NCBI GenBank assembly: GCA_031216915.1
Contig: CM062297.1
Coordinates: forward strand, 531,734,971 to 531,798,970
Source of the DNA: Pictodentalium vernedei
Lineage: Eukaryota > Mollusca > Scaphopoda > Dentaliida > Dentaliidae
Direction: 5' to 3'
Length of the DNA: 64,000 nucleotides
In this document: piece after piece, positions 52,403-63,539 of the stretch
Layout: each line of letters opens with the position of its first letter
Numbering within the stretch: position 1 is the stretch's first letter
Notes under the pieces: generated by a model
The model's input: only the letters and a program-made list of their open reading frames with translations
Database searches by the model: none
What the model was told of the DNA's origin: nothing
Translations under genes and position numbers: made by a program

Positions 52403-53166
52403 TTTCTAACGATAAAAGTAGTTTCCACTGGAACCACCAGTGGCAAAATCAAAATTCCGAAACCTTCTTGCACATCTAGAGATGTTACCTGATCACATTA
52501 GCATAGTTTAAATGTTTCGAATTTAATACCCTAGGAGCCTTTCGATGAAAACTGATTTTCTAACGATAAAAGTGGTTCCACTGGAACCACCGGGGGCAAA
52601 ATCAAAATTCCGAAACTTTCATGCATCTCAAGAGATGTTACCTGAACACATTAGCATAGTTTAAGCATTTCGAATTAAATACCCAAGGAGCCTTTTGATG
52701 AAAACTGATTTTCTAACGATAAAAGTGGTTCCACTAGAACCACCGGGACAAAATCAAAATTCCGAAACCTTCATGCACATCTAGAGATGTTAACTAAACA
52801 CATTAGCATAGTTTTAACGTATCAAATTGAATACCCCAGGAGCCTTTCGATGAAAACTGATTTTCTAACGATAAAAGTGGTTCCACTAGAACCACCGGGA
52901 CAAAATCAAAATTCCGAAACCTTCATGCACATCTAGAGATGTTACCTAAACACATTAGCATATTTTAAACGTATCGAATTGAATACCCTAGGAGCCTTTC
53001 GATGAAAACTGATTTTCTAACGATAAAAGTGGTTCCATTGGAACCAGCGGGGGCAAAATCAAAATTTTGAAACCTTCATACACTTCTCGAGTTGCTACCT
53101 GAACACATTAGCATAGTTTAAGCATTTCGAATTAAATACCCTAGGAGCCTTTCGATGAAAACTGAT
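52403..53166 (+). repeat. Satellite between D6 and D8
   Basis: About five monomers, starting TTTCTAACG and ending GAAAACTGAT. Two adjacent units share the private form CCACTAGAACCACCGGGAC. Confidence 0.9.
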
Positions 53167-53368
53167 ATTTTTATACTGTACCAATGACCCAGACATAGCT
53201 GGTGCTAACTCTTAAAAATCTAGGGCCAAACACAAATTTTGCCCCACTATCCCTAAAATTTGCATCTAAAACCAAAAGAAATCATGTCCTAAAGGACCTC
53301 CATACTTTGCCCCTACTGCGCATGCGCAGTGTCAAGGACGTTCCGAAATTGGCGCCAATCATCATTCT
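53167..53368 (+). repeat. Left ITR of D8
   Basis: From ATTTTTATACTG to ATCATTCT; palindrome at 53315-53330. Confidence 0.9.
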
Positions 53369-53943
53369 TTGTTTGGCCCTTCATCAGTTAACATCTCACT
53401 GATTTTTGTGCTTGTAAATCTCAGTTTAAATGATGCCAGACACATAAATATTGGAGAAATGGTGATTCTAAGGAGGATAGAGAAGGAGGAGAGGAAAAAG
53501 GAGTGACAGAAAATATTCAGGGCTGTAATCTAAAATTTTGTAATGAAATTATGTTAAGCTGCCTATTTTCAAGGCATGGGCCTGTTGTTGTCATTTTTGC
53601 TTTGAAGTTGCACTGCTTTTTCAGTGTTTCCTCTCTCCTTATCCTGTAAGTCCTTCCTTGCTATTCTCCCATGCTTTTGGCATATTTTTGAGTAAGATTA
53701 CTACTAAAATGTCTTGGGAGAATTAGCTTGGTTACAGAATGAATTCTGTTATTTTCCCCATGTTTACGTTTTCACCCATGGGTGTTTAGATGTTGTGTTC
53801 TGCATCTATCATCTGATGTTCTGCAGATTCTTCTCTGGAAGTCTCTGTTTTGCATCAGATAGTGTGTAATATTGATAACTGATTTCGGGCCAGTATTGTC
53901 AGTGCCTGGAGTCATGTTTTCTGGTGTTTATACACTTCTTGTT
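53369..53943 (+). other. 5' leader of D8, left part
   Basis: Non-coding leader with the purine tract, ATGCTTTTGGCAT hairpin and CATCTGATG/CATCAGATA stem. It ends CTTCTTGTT, where element 2 is inserted. Confidence 0.6.
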
Positions 53944-56900
53944 AGCTCACCTGAGCGAAGCTCAAGGGGAGCTTTACTAATCACTTTCTGTCCGTCGTCC
54001 GTCGTCGTCCGTCCGGCGTTAACTTTACATTATCAACTTCTCCTCCTAAACCACTAGCCCAATTTTATTCAAATGTTGGCTAAATGTTTATTACCTAATG
54101 CCAATTCAGATTTGTTCAAATGAAGTTGCCCCTCTTCCTGGGTGGTGCCACGCCCCCAAGGGGCACCAAAATCTTTGTAAATCTTCTTCTCATGAACCAG
54201 CAGTAGCAGAGACTTGATATTTGGTGTGCAACTTCCTTTTGAGGTGTAGACTCAGATTTGTTCAAGAGAAGTTTGTGGGGCTATACTTGGCGTTGTTATG
54301 GGAGGGGCAAAATTTGTTTGCCCCGCCCAAAATTTCTATTTTCCAAACCGAGAGACTGATTTGAACCAAAATGAGGGCTTATTGGGTCATGAGTACTTGA
54401 TTTATGCAAAAAAAAAATTTCCCGCAGCCCCGTGGGAACCGCAGGAGCTAAAAATAGAAAAAATTTAAAACGCCCATATCTCCAAAACTGCACGGCACTG
54501 AGAATTTTTATTTGGTGTGCAGCTTCCTTAGGACCAACAGAAAGGATTGGTTAAAAAAATTGCCATTGGTTTTATCATAGGGTACAGTTTCGGGACTTTG
54601 AAAAAGTGCTGAGTCAGCACTTTTTAACACTTGTAGGCAATGGGAAAAACATTAAAAAAATCTTCTTCTCCAGATCCAGCAGGCAAAATCTTTTGATATT
54701 TGGTATGCAACATTGTAGGGTGGATCTGATTCAAGTTTGTTCAAATCGGCCCCCCTGGGTTCATATTTGGGCTCAGTATAGGACCCCGATTTCGAATTTA
54801 GTGCATTTCAGGCAAATTTCTTAAAAAATCTTCTTCTCCAGATCCAGCTGGCAGAATCTTTTGATATTTGGTATGCAACATTGTAGGGTGGATCTGATTC
54901 AAGTTTGTTCAAATCGGCCCCCTGGGTTTATATTTGGGCTCAGTATAGGAGCCCAAATTTGAACTTGCTGCATTTCAGGCAAATTTCTTTAAAAATCTTC
55001 TTCTCCAGATCCAGCAGGCAGAATCTTTTGATATTTGGTATGCAACATTGTAGGGTGGATCTGATTCAAGTTTGTTCAAATCGGCTCCCTAGATTCATAT
55101 TTGGGTTCACTATAGGAGCTCGAATTCGAACTTAGTGCATTTCAGGAAAATTTCTTCAAAAATCTTCTTCTCCAGATCCAGCAGGCAGAATCTTTTGATA
55201 TATGGCATGGAACATTGTGGGGTGGATCTGATTCAATTTTGTTCAAATCGGCCCCCTGGGTTTATATTTGGGCTCAGTATAGAAGCTCGAATTCGAACTT
55301 AGTGCATTTCAGGCAAATTTCTTCAAAAATCTTCTTCTCCAGATCCAGCAGGCAGAATCTTTTCATATTTGGTAAGCAACATTGTGGGGTGGATCTGATT
55401 CAAGTTTGTTCAAATCGGCCCCCTGGGTTAATATTTGGGCTCAGTATAGGAGCCCGATTTCGAACTTAGTGCATTTCAGGCAAATTTCTTAAAAAATCTT
55501 CTTCTCCAGATCCAGCAGGCAGAATCTTTTGATATTTGGTATGCAACATTGTAGGGTGGATCTGATTCAAGTTTGTTCAAATCGGCCCCCTGGGTTCATA
55601 TTTGGGCTCAGTATAGGAGCCCGATTTTGAACTTAGTGCATTTAGGCAAATTTCTTAAAAAATCTTCTTCTCCAGATCCAGCAGGCAGAATCTTTTGATA
55701 TTTGGTATGCAACATTGTGGGGTGGATCTGATTCAAGTTTGTTCAAATCGGCTTCCTAGATTCATATTTGGGCTCACTATAGAAGCTCGAATTTGAACTT
55801 AGTGCATTTCATGCAAATTTCTTAAAAAATCTTCTTCTCCAGATCCAGCAGGCAGAATCTTTTCATATTTGGTAAGCAACATTGTGGGGTGGATCTGATT
55901 CAAGTTTGTTCAAATCGGCCCCCTGGGTTGATATTTGGGCTCAGTATAGGAGCCCAAATTTGAACTTAGTGCATTTCAGGCAAATTTCTTTGAAAATCTT
56001 CTTCTCCAGATCCAGCAGGCAGAATCTTTTGATATTTGGTATGCAACATTGTAGGGTGAATCTGATTCAAGTTTGTTCAAATCGGCCCCCTGGATTCATA
56101 TTTGGGCTCACTATAGAAGCTCGAATTCAAACTTAGTGCATTTCGGGCAAATTTCTTCAAAAATCTTTTTTTCCAGATCCAGCAGGCAGAATCTTTTGAT
56201 ATTTGGTATGCAACATTGCGGGGTGGATCTGATTCAAGTTTGTTCAAATCGGCCCCCTGGATTCATATTTGGGCTTAATATAGAAGCCTGAATTCGAACT
56301 TAGTGCATTTCGGGCAAATGTATTAAAAAATCTTCTTCTCCAGATCCAGCGGGCAGAATCTTTTGATATTTGGTATGCAACATTGTGGGGTGGATCTGAT
56401 TCAAGTTTGTTCAAATCGGCTTCCTAGATTCATATTTGGGCTCACTATAGAAGCTCGAATTCGAACTTAGTGCATTTCAGGCAAATTTCTTAAAAAATCT
56501 TCTTCTCCAGATCCAGCTTCAGAATCTTTTCATATTTGGTAAGCAACATTGTGGGGTGGATCTGATTCAAGTTTGTTCAAAGCAGCCCCCTGGGTTTATA
56601 TTTGGGCTCCGTATAGGAGCCCAAATTTTAACTTAGTGCATTTCAGGCAAAATCCTTAAAAAATCTTCTTCTCCAGATCCAGCAGGCAGAATCTTTTGAT
56701 ATTTGGTATGCAACATTGTGGGGTGGATCTGATTCCAATTTGTTCAAATCGGCTCCCTGGGTTTATATTTGGGCTCAGTATAGGAGCCCAAATTTGAACT
56801 TAGTGCATTTCAGGCAAATTTCTTTGAAAATCTTCTTCTCAAGATCCAGCAGGCAGAATCTTCTGATATTGGGTATGCACCATGCTTAGGGGGGTGAGAT

Positions 56901-57487
56901 TCAAGTTTGTTCAAGCCAAGTCCCTGGGTTCATATTTGGGCTCACTGTGGTAGCCCGAATTATAACTTAGTTCAAAATGAGGAATTTTCTTTAAAAATCT
57001 TCTTCAGATCCAGCAGTCGGAATGTTTTGATATTTGGTATGCAGCATCCTTAGGGGGTGAGATTCAAGTTTGTTCAAGCCATGTCCCTAGGTCCATATTT
57101 GGACTCACCGTGGGAGCTTGAATTGTAACTTAGTTCAAAATGAGGACTTTTCTTTAAAAATCTTCTTCTTCAGATCAGCAGTCGGAATGTTTTGATATTT
57201 GGTGTGCAGCATCCTTAGGGGGGTGAGATTCAAGTTTGTTAAAGCCAAGTCCCTGGGTTCATATATGGGCCCCCTGTGGGAGCCTGAATTATAACTTCGT
57301 TCAATATGAGGAATATTCTTTAAAAATCTTTTTTTTTTTAGATCCACTGGTCAGAATCTTTGGACTTTTGGTATAAGCTTTTCTTAGGAGGAGCAGATGC
57401 AACTTGTTGAAATCAATTCTCTGGGTTGATATAAATTTAGGCTACCATGTCAGGTGAGTGCCCTCAGGCCCCTTGGGGCCTCTTGTT
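53944..57487 (+). mobile_element. Helitron/Helentron-like non-autonomous element 2
   Basis: It begins AGCTCACCTGAGC and ends TCAGGTGAGTGCC, then AGGCCCCTTGGGGCCT and CTTGTT. CTCACCTGA and TCAGGTGAG are inverted subterminal repeats. A GTCCGTCGTC-rich stretch lies near the 5' end and ~16 tandem units fill the core. The D2 leader at about 5923-5938 (CTTCTTGTTTACATTG) shows the empty site, so it inserted between two T residues without duplication. It belongs to the same family as the element at 3243-4617. No transposase is encoded. Confidence 0.65.
54640..57340 (+). repeat. Internal tandem repeats of element 2 (~167 bp)
   Basis: About sixteen units, each with AAAATCTTCTTCTCCAGATC, CAGGCAGAATC, ATATTTGGTATGCAACATTG, GGGTGGATCTGATTCAAG and TATTTGGGCTCA. 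The last three or four units are more diverged and closer to those of element 1. Open frames of 70-84 codons that recur once per unit are not genes. Confidence 0.85.
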
Positions 57488-57801
57488 TACATTGGCAACA
57501 GTCTCTTTTGAGGGGGGCTTTTTGCCTTTGGAGTAGTTTACTCATTACTAGATACATTATTATTATCCGTAAGTGTTGCAATAATTATTTAAAATAATTT
57601 TAAAATTTTTGACCACACTTACCCTTGGGATCCATTGGGGCTCAACGTTACTTTTCAGAAACTTGGGCTTCGCTGAAAAAATATTTTTCAAAATTATTTT
57701 GAATTTCATTTGCTTTTTTCAATGTTAATGGATCATGTTATTATGTATCTTTGTGTTTAGGGGTTTGTGCGAGTACTAGGACTTGTTGTTGTCTTTTCAC
57801 A
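57488..57801 (+). other. 5' leader of D8, right part
   Basis: Non-coding. GTAAGT at 57569 and TTTGTGTTTAG|GGG ending at 57760 could bound a leader intron of about 190 bp. Confidence 0.5.
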
Positions 57802-59912
57802 ATGAAAGGACATTGTTCAAATTGTAATAGGAAGAAATCTTCCTCTGACTTTCATGATCATTGTATTAATTGTAGTCAGTGTACTCGCACTAACTCCTGT
57901 TCAATATGTCAATATTGGGATGACAAACATTGGAAACGTGTGTCACGGTATGTTGTTAGTGGAGAAAGGGCTATGCCGGTCCTTTATCCGCAGGGTCACT
58001 CTAGTCTATCAGTTTCTATTTCAGAGGAACAAGAACAGGGTGATGTTTCCATGTTATCTTCCAAGAGTGCGCTTCCGTCACAATTGAATGAAGAGCTAGC
58101 GGCAAAAGTGCTCCTGGAGATACGACAGATGCCTAAGAGGTCCCGAGTAGGATCGACGGCGCTGTCATCCGCTAGCTCACCCGGTGTAGCGTCCATTCAC
58201 CGAATGGTTTGGCATCCGGGTTCGTCCGTTGCGGTCCAGGAGGAAATGTTGGGTGATGCGAGCACTATAAACATACAAGGTGCACACCCAGTGACGGCGG
58301 ATGTTAGGAGAGATCGGAGGAAGCCTTCTAGTCCGGTTCCTAGCTCGTCCAGGTCCAGCCAGGCAGCGAGTGAGAGAGGCCCCTCTCTCGTACAACAACA
58401 TCAGGGACCTGATGTTGTGGTACAAAATGTGTCGCAAGCGGAGCACACGTCCGTCGCTCGGGACGCTCCGTTGTTTAGGCAGTCCGCGGAGACTGCTCAG
58501 GCTTCCTCATCCTCTCACCAGCGCACACGACCGCACCTTGGCTACGTGACCGCGGATATTCTACCAGCTTCGCCGATAAGGGATTCTTCGGCGACCAGGT
58601 CACGCCATCCGGTAGCCAGGGACACGAGGCCGGTAGACTCCGGACGTTCGCATAGGAAGAGTATGCGGGAGTCAGTTGATGCGGAGCTTCCCGAGACTAA
58701 GCAGCAAAAGACCGCTACTCCGCAGGCCTCGATGACGGACGTGCTTGCTCAGATAGCACAAATTATCGCAGCATTCCAGCAATCGACAGAATCGGCGCTG
58801 GGTCGGTACGCTCCGCCGAAGCATCGGGTGCGGACGATCGGGAGCATCGTGAGGTCCGACCGGATGGTGAAAGGGATACGGATGACTTGGAGCTATCCCT
58901 TTCGGAACAACATAAAGCCGCCATGGATTTCATCCGGCACTTCCTTCCTCACGTTGTTCCGTCGGGCCAGACTGCTGCGGTACCGGACAAGAGACTGATA
59001 GTGTCATTGGACACTGAATTCTTCGAGCGGTTCAGAGACATCGTCCCTGAGTTTCCGTCTCAGTCCAATAATGTCACAAGAACATTTGAATTATTGAACG
59101 ACGCTATATTCAAGCTTGCTTCCAAAACAGGCAAAGCTGGTTTCTTGTCCTCCAATGCTCTTAACCTGCTTTTCATTAATGCAAGGAATAAATTCGATGC
59201 GGCAGGACAGGGTATTCCGAGGGTTCCTCTGCATCTTGACGACGAGGCGGAAGACTTAGAATTGTCATTACCGTCGTCTATGTCAGTTCCAACCGCGGTG
59301 TTGGATACGACAATCACGTCTAACAGGGCCAGTTTAGATGCTTTATCTTACGCAGACCACCTTACAAAGGCGTTATCACTGCGTCTTCAAGGGAAAGAAT
59401 TCCAGGATATACAATCCTCTTTAAGACTTCTTTCAAGGGCAGTGGCTTATTCCACGTATAACTCTGCCCTCTCAGTGGCAAACCTGGAGTTGGTTAGACG
59501 TGACGCAGCCCTAGCTACATCCACACGCGTGGATAGTAAGGTGAAGAACTCTCTCAGAGTCGCTTCGGTCTCCGGAGAACTTCTATTCGACGGCAAGCTT
59601 TCTGCAATCTACGATAAAATTACTAAGAAAGCTTCGGATTCTCTGCTGTTTAAATCCGCTTCCAAAAAGTCGGATATGGCAGAGAAGAATAAGACAGGCA
59701 CTTCTGGGTCTAATGCGCCCAAGAAAGGTTCCTATAGAGGTTCCGGTGCGTCCTCTTGGTCTTACTCAAGAGACCATCAAGGCAGCGACTCACGTGCGGG
59801 ACGTCCTTCGGGCCGGGACAATCGGTCGGACGCCCCGAGGTCGACAGGACGAAGTGCGGGTCGTGGAGGATGTGGTTTCTCCTCCCGCAGGCCTCGCAGG
59901 TCCAGGAGGTGA
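57802..59912 (+). pseudogene. D8 ORF1 (Gag-like), frameshifted by a ~25-bp deletion
   Basis: The conserved ATG is at 57802. The CxxC cluster is present (CSNC, CINCSQC, CSIC). Near 58795 the segment equivalent to GTGTCGGATCGAGAATTATC in D4 is missing, a loss of about 25 bp between short CGG repeats, so the first frame ends at 58998. The original frame resumes and is open to 59912 with the basic GRSAGRGG...RRSRR tail. The hairpin at 58395-58418 holds the compensatory pair described among the findings. Apart from this one lesion the gene looks intact, so the break is probably recent. Confidence 0.88.
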
Positions 59913-61725
59913 TGGCTTCAACCTCTATCGTGTTCCGGTTGGCGGAAGGTTGTCGCGTTTTTCAGAAGAGTGGGCGTCGATTACGGACGACCCTTGGGTG
60001 AGAGGGGTGATTTCGGAAGGTCTAAGAATATCCTTCAAACGAAAGCCTCCTTTAACTCGAAGTCCAAAATGGACTCAACTTCCGTCAAATCCGCAGAAAA
60101 GAGACGCTCTGTTATTGGAGGTGCAGTCTCTTTTAATGAAGAACGCGGTAGAGGTCGTAGAAGACCAGGAAACACCGGGATTCTACAGCCATCTGTTTCT
60201 GGTTCCGAAACCAGACGGCTCGTTCCGTCCAGTCATAGATTTGAGCTGGATAAACAAGCTGATCGTCGCTCCGAAATTTTATATGGAGACGATTCGGTCG
60301 GTCAGAGCGAGTATTCGGGTGAACGATTATGCTACAAGCATAGATCTCAAGGATGCGTACTTTCATGTCATGGTACATTCGACATTCAGAAAGTATCTAC
60401 GCTTCGCAGTCCTAGGAGTTGTGTATCAATTCCGGGCGATGTGCTTCGGATTGAACCTAGCACCCTGGGCTTTCACTCGGGTAATGAACTCGGTAATGAT
60501 GTATTTCCGAGCTCATTCGTCTGCGGTAACGTCAGCCTACCTGGACGACATTCTTCAGAGGTACGGCAACGAGTTAACGCTTCAGAACGATGTGCAGAAT
60601 CTGCTTCGATTGCTCCGACGTCTCGGTTTTGTTATAAACGAGGAGAAGTCGGATCTGGTGCCGTCCAAGTCATTCACTCATCTGGGAATGAGCTTCGAGA
60701 CGCACAACAATCTCGTTCGTCTGCCGTTAACCAGAGCGAAATTAGTCAGTTGTTACGCTCGCTATTGTCTTCATGCAGACAAAGTCACAGCGAGGGAGTT
60801 TATGAGACTGATAGGTCTGTGCGGAGCCGCCGCGGATCTCATTCCGATGGGGCGGTTACGCACTCGTCCTCTCCAAATTTTCTTAACTCAGAATTGGAGC
60901 GTGAAGATTCATTCTCTCGACATAGACGTTCTCTTGTCAGATCAAGTGAAACAAGAGATTCAGACTTGGGCAAACATTCAGTGGTTAACTCAGGGAGTTC
61001 CGCTGCAGTTGCCGGATCCGAGTTTTACCATTACGACGGATGCCAGTCAAACAGGTTGGGGTGCAACATTGATCCCAATGGATTTGAGATGCCAGGGTCT
61101 TTGGGATCCACAGTTCCTGAGCAAGCACATAAACATCAAGGAAATGATGTCAATTTGGCTTGCGTTACGTCATTGGATGGACATTATTCTCAAAGCTCAT
61201 GTCCAAATTCTGTCCGACAATACGACAGTAGTGGCGTATATACGGAACCAGGGAGGCACTCATTCCGTTCCGTTATCCAAGCTAAAGGAGAGAATCCTTC
61301 TGTTTGCTCTAGAACATCAAGTTCTACTTTCGGTCCGTCATATACCGGGTCGTCTGAATGTACTAGCAGACTCCCTTTCACGGAAGGCTCGCTTGTTGCC
61401 GTCGGAGTGGACTCTCAACAAACAAGTATTCAATCAGATTTGCTGCCAGTGGGAACGGCCAATGATAGACTTATTTGCGACACATCTCAACAATCAGTTG
61501 CAGACGTATATGTCACCATGCCCGGATCCAAGAGCATTTGCAGTAGACGCTCTATCGATCTCATGGGACGGAATGATAGGATATGCGTATCCTCCAGCGC
61601 CGTTGATTCAGCAAGTATTGCTAAAGATAAAACAATCTCACTGCAAGATTCTGTTGGTAGCATCTCTGTCTCCACAGAGACCGTGGATAAATCTACTCAG
61701 GTGTCTGTTGTGGGACCTACCGTGA
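59713..61725 (+). pseudogene. D8 ORF2: RT-RNase H-methyltransferase-like, late nonsense
   Basis: A 670-aa frame from an ATG at 59713. All RT motifs (LVPKPDGSFRPVIDLS, SIDLKDAYFH, LNLAPWAFTR, YLDDIL) and RNase H residues (TDASQTGWG, IKEM, LSDN, LADSLSR) are intact, as is the DLFATH...AYPPA region. A CGA-type Arg codon has become TGA after LLWDLP, removing about 58 C-terminal residues relative to D4. Enzyme function could survive, because the missing part lies beyond the recognisable domains. The ATG used here is not present in D4. Confidence 0.85.
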
Positions 61726-62858
61726 AAGCTTCCTCCACGGGAGGATCTTCTTTTGCAGGGGAAACCGTGTCGACTTCATCACAACCCGCAAGGTCTCAAC
61801 CTTCACGTTTTTCCGTTGTGCGGTCCTTCTTGCATGGCAAGCACTTTACAGGACGAGCAGTGGACGCGATTTCTAACTGTAGGAGGACCTCCTCTTCGCT
61901 AAATTATGCGGCTAAGTGGAAGGTTTTTCGTCGTTGGTGTAGGGATCATTCTGTTGATATTTTTGATCCCTCCATACCAGACATTGCAAACTTTCTAGTA
62001 TACTTGTTTGACGAAATCAAACTGCAGCCTGTTACTATTAAGGGTTATAGGTCTATGTTATCTGATACCTATGCACACCACGATAGTTTACAAATTGGAT
62101 CTAATGTCTCTTGATCTAAGTTAGTTAGAAACTTCTCGATAAATAGACCCAGAACTCTTAGATTAATTCCTAAGTGGAATTTAGCTTGGGTTCTTCTTAA
62201 ACTAAAGGAAAAGCCATTTGAGCCTCTTGGGACAGTAGATTTCAAATTCTTGTCTTATAAGACAGCTTTTCTCTTAGCTTTCTCTTCTGCTAGAAGAGTC
62301 AGTGAGCTTCATGCACTATCGGTGGACGATTCTCACTATCGTAGTGTCGGGAACACTATTACCTTCACTACTAATGTTGGATTTTTAGCTAAGAATCAGG
62401 CTCCTAATAAATATCCGGAACCTATTGTTATTAAGGCTCTTCCGTCTTCAGATGGGCATAGGCCTTTACTCTGTCCTGTTAGAGCTTTACGCATTTATAA
62501 ACAGAGATCTCAGTTTATCAGAAAGGGACGAAAACGTTTCTTTCTGTCTGTGATGCCTAATAAAAAGGACATTTCAGTCCATTCTATTGCTAGATGGATT
62601 CAATTAACTATCCGTACTGCTTATGAAAATTTATCTTCTTCCCAGCAGTCTGTGCTTAAGATTTCGGCTCATGAAGTAAGAGCTCTTTCTACATCTTGGG
62701 CTTACGCAAATAGTGTGGCTATTACAAATTTAATGAAGGCTGCTTATTGGTCTCAGCCATCCCCATTCACAAATTTTTATCTCAGAAATATTGAGTCCAT
62801 TTCTGGAGACCTGCATTGTTTAGGTCCGTTATCTGTTGCTCAGAATGTCGTCCACTGA
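61641..62858 (+). pseudogene. D8 tyrosine recombinase with one nonsense codon
   Basis: It aligns end to end with the D4 YR. The position of the D4 Met is CTG here. A TTA-to-TGA change at 62112-62114 (TCTTGATCTAAG) stops the frame between the core-binding and catalytic domains; the remainder is open to 62858 with SSARRVSEL, HEVRALSTSWA and TNFYLRN intact. The lesion is a single base, so the copy lost its recombinase recently. Confidence 0.88.
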
Positions 62859-63483
62859 ACAGTTGCAACTATAGTTATGCAGGCTTTCTGTTCCGGCAGT
62901 GACTCCGTCCTGCTGCCCTCTTCGCTCTGGGCTATTTGACCCAGGGCAAGGGGAAGGGGGGGGGGGGGGGAGGGGGGGGGGTGGTGGGGTGAGGGTGTTC
63001 CCTTAGGTCACCTGCTTTATAGTGAAAAGCAAGGGAATTCCTCCTCCGGAGTCAGTAATTCTGAGTCGTTTCCGGGATGGTTTTAAAGTGTAATATTAAT
63101 GTTAAAAATTCATTCATGTCATATTTTTAAAGTATAGCTCGGTGTGAAGCATTTGTATATGTCAAGTGTCAAACGGGCGTTAATATACAATCCTCGGACA
63201 CTTTTAAAGAATATAAAGAGTCTCAATTCTCTGGACTAACTTTATTTATTGGCTTACTTTAAAAATAATTAGTATAATGGGTTATACTGGATGTTAATAG
63301 AGAACATGAATGTTATTGTGCTCAATTATGAAGGGTATTGTATCTTTCTAATTTATCATAAAATAAGAAAGATACATGTAAAGCCTAATACTCCTTTTCT
63401 CCTTGAGGGGTTCACTCTATATTATATAGTTGAGCTTATTGGATTTTCCTCTATGTCCTAGGCCCTCCAGCCTTTTTACTATT
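62859..63483 (+). other. 3' tail of D8
   Basis: Non-coding tail. It has a long interrupted G-tract at 62956-62992, the perfect 10-bp stem at 63342-63377 and a CCTAGGCC block before the ICR. Confidence 0.7.
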
Positions 63484-63539
63484 CAGCTATGTCTGGGTCA
63501 TTGGTACAGTATAAAAATGTTAAAAAATTTATAGTAATT
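63484..63539 (+). repeat. Truncated ICR of D8
   Basis: Only the left-end complement and the first ~22 bp of the right-end complement remain before the next element begins. The CTATG variant agrees with the D8 left ITR. Confidence 0.9.

Larger units (their letters stand above)
53167..63539 (+). mobile_element. D8: DIRS element with three coding lesions, 3' end interrupted
   Basis: Left end at the usual satellite site. A Helentron-like element occupies 53944-57487 in the leader. ORF1 has a ~25-bp deletion, ORF2 a late nonsense codon and the YR a nonsense codon, so none of the three is whole. The ICR is cut at 63539 by another Helentron-like element, and the right ITR is not in the window. Away from these lesions the coding sequence is well preserved, which makes D8 a useful outgroup to D4/D6 for testing selection and RNA covariation. 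Confidence 0.92.

Noticed and set aside
54606-56291. Repeated open frames of 70-84 codons in the Helentron-like element
   Set aside because: They recur once per tandem unit with the same sequence and no start context; they are a by-product of a repeat with few stops.
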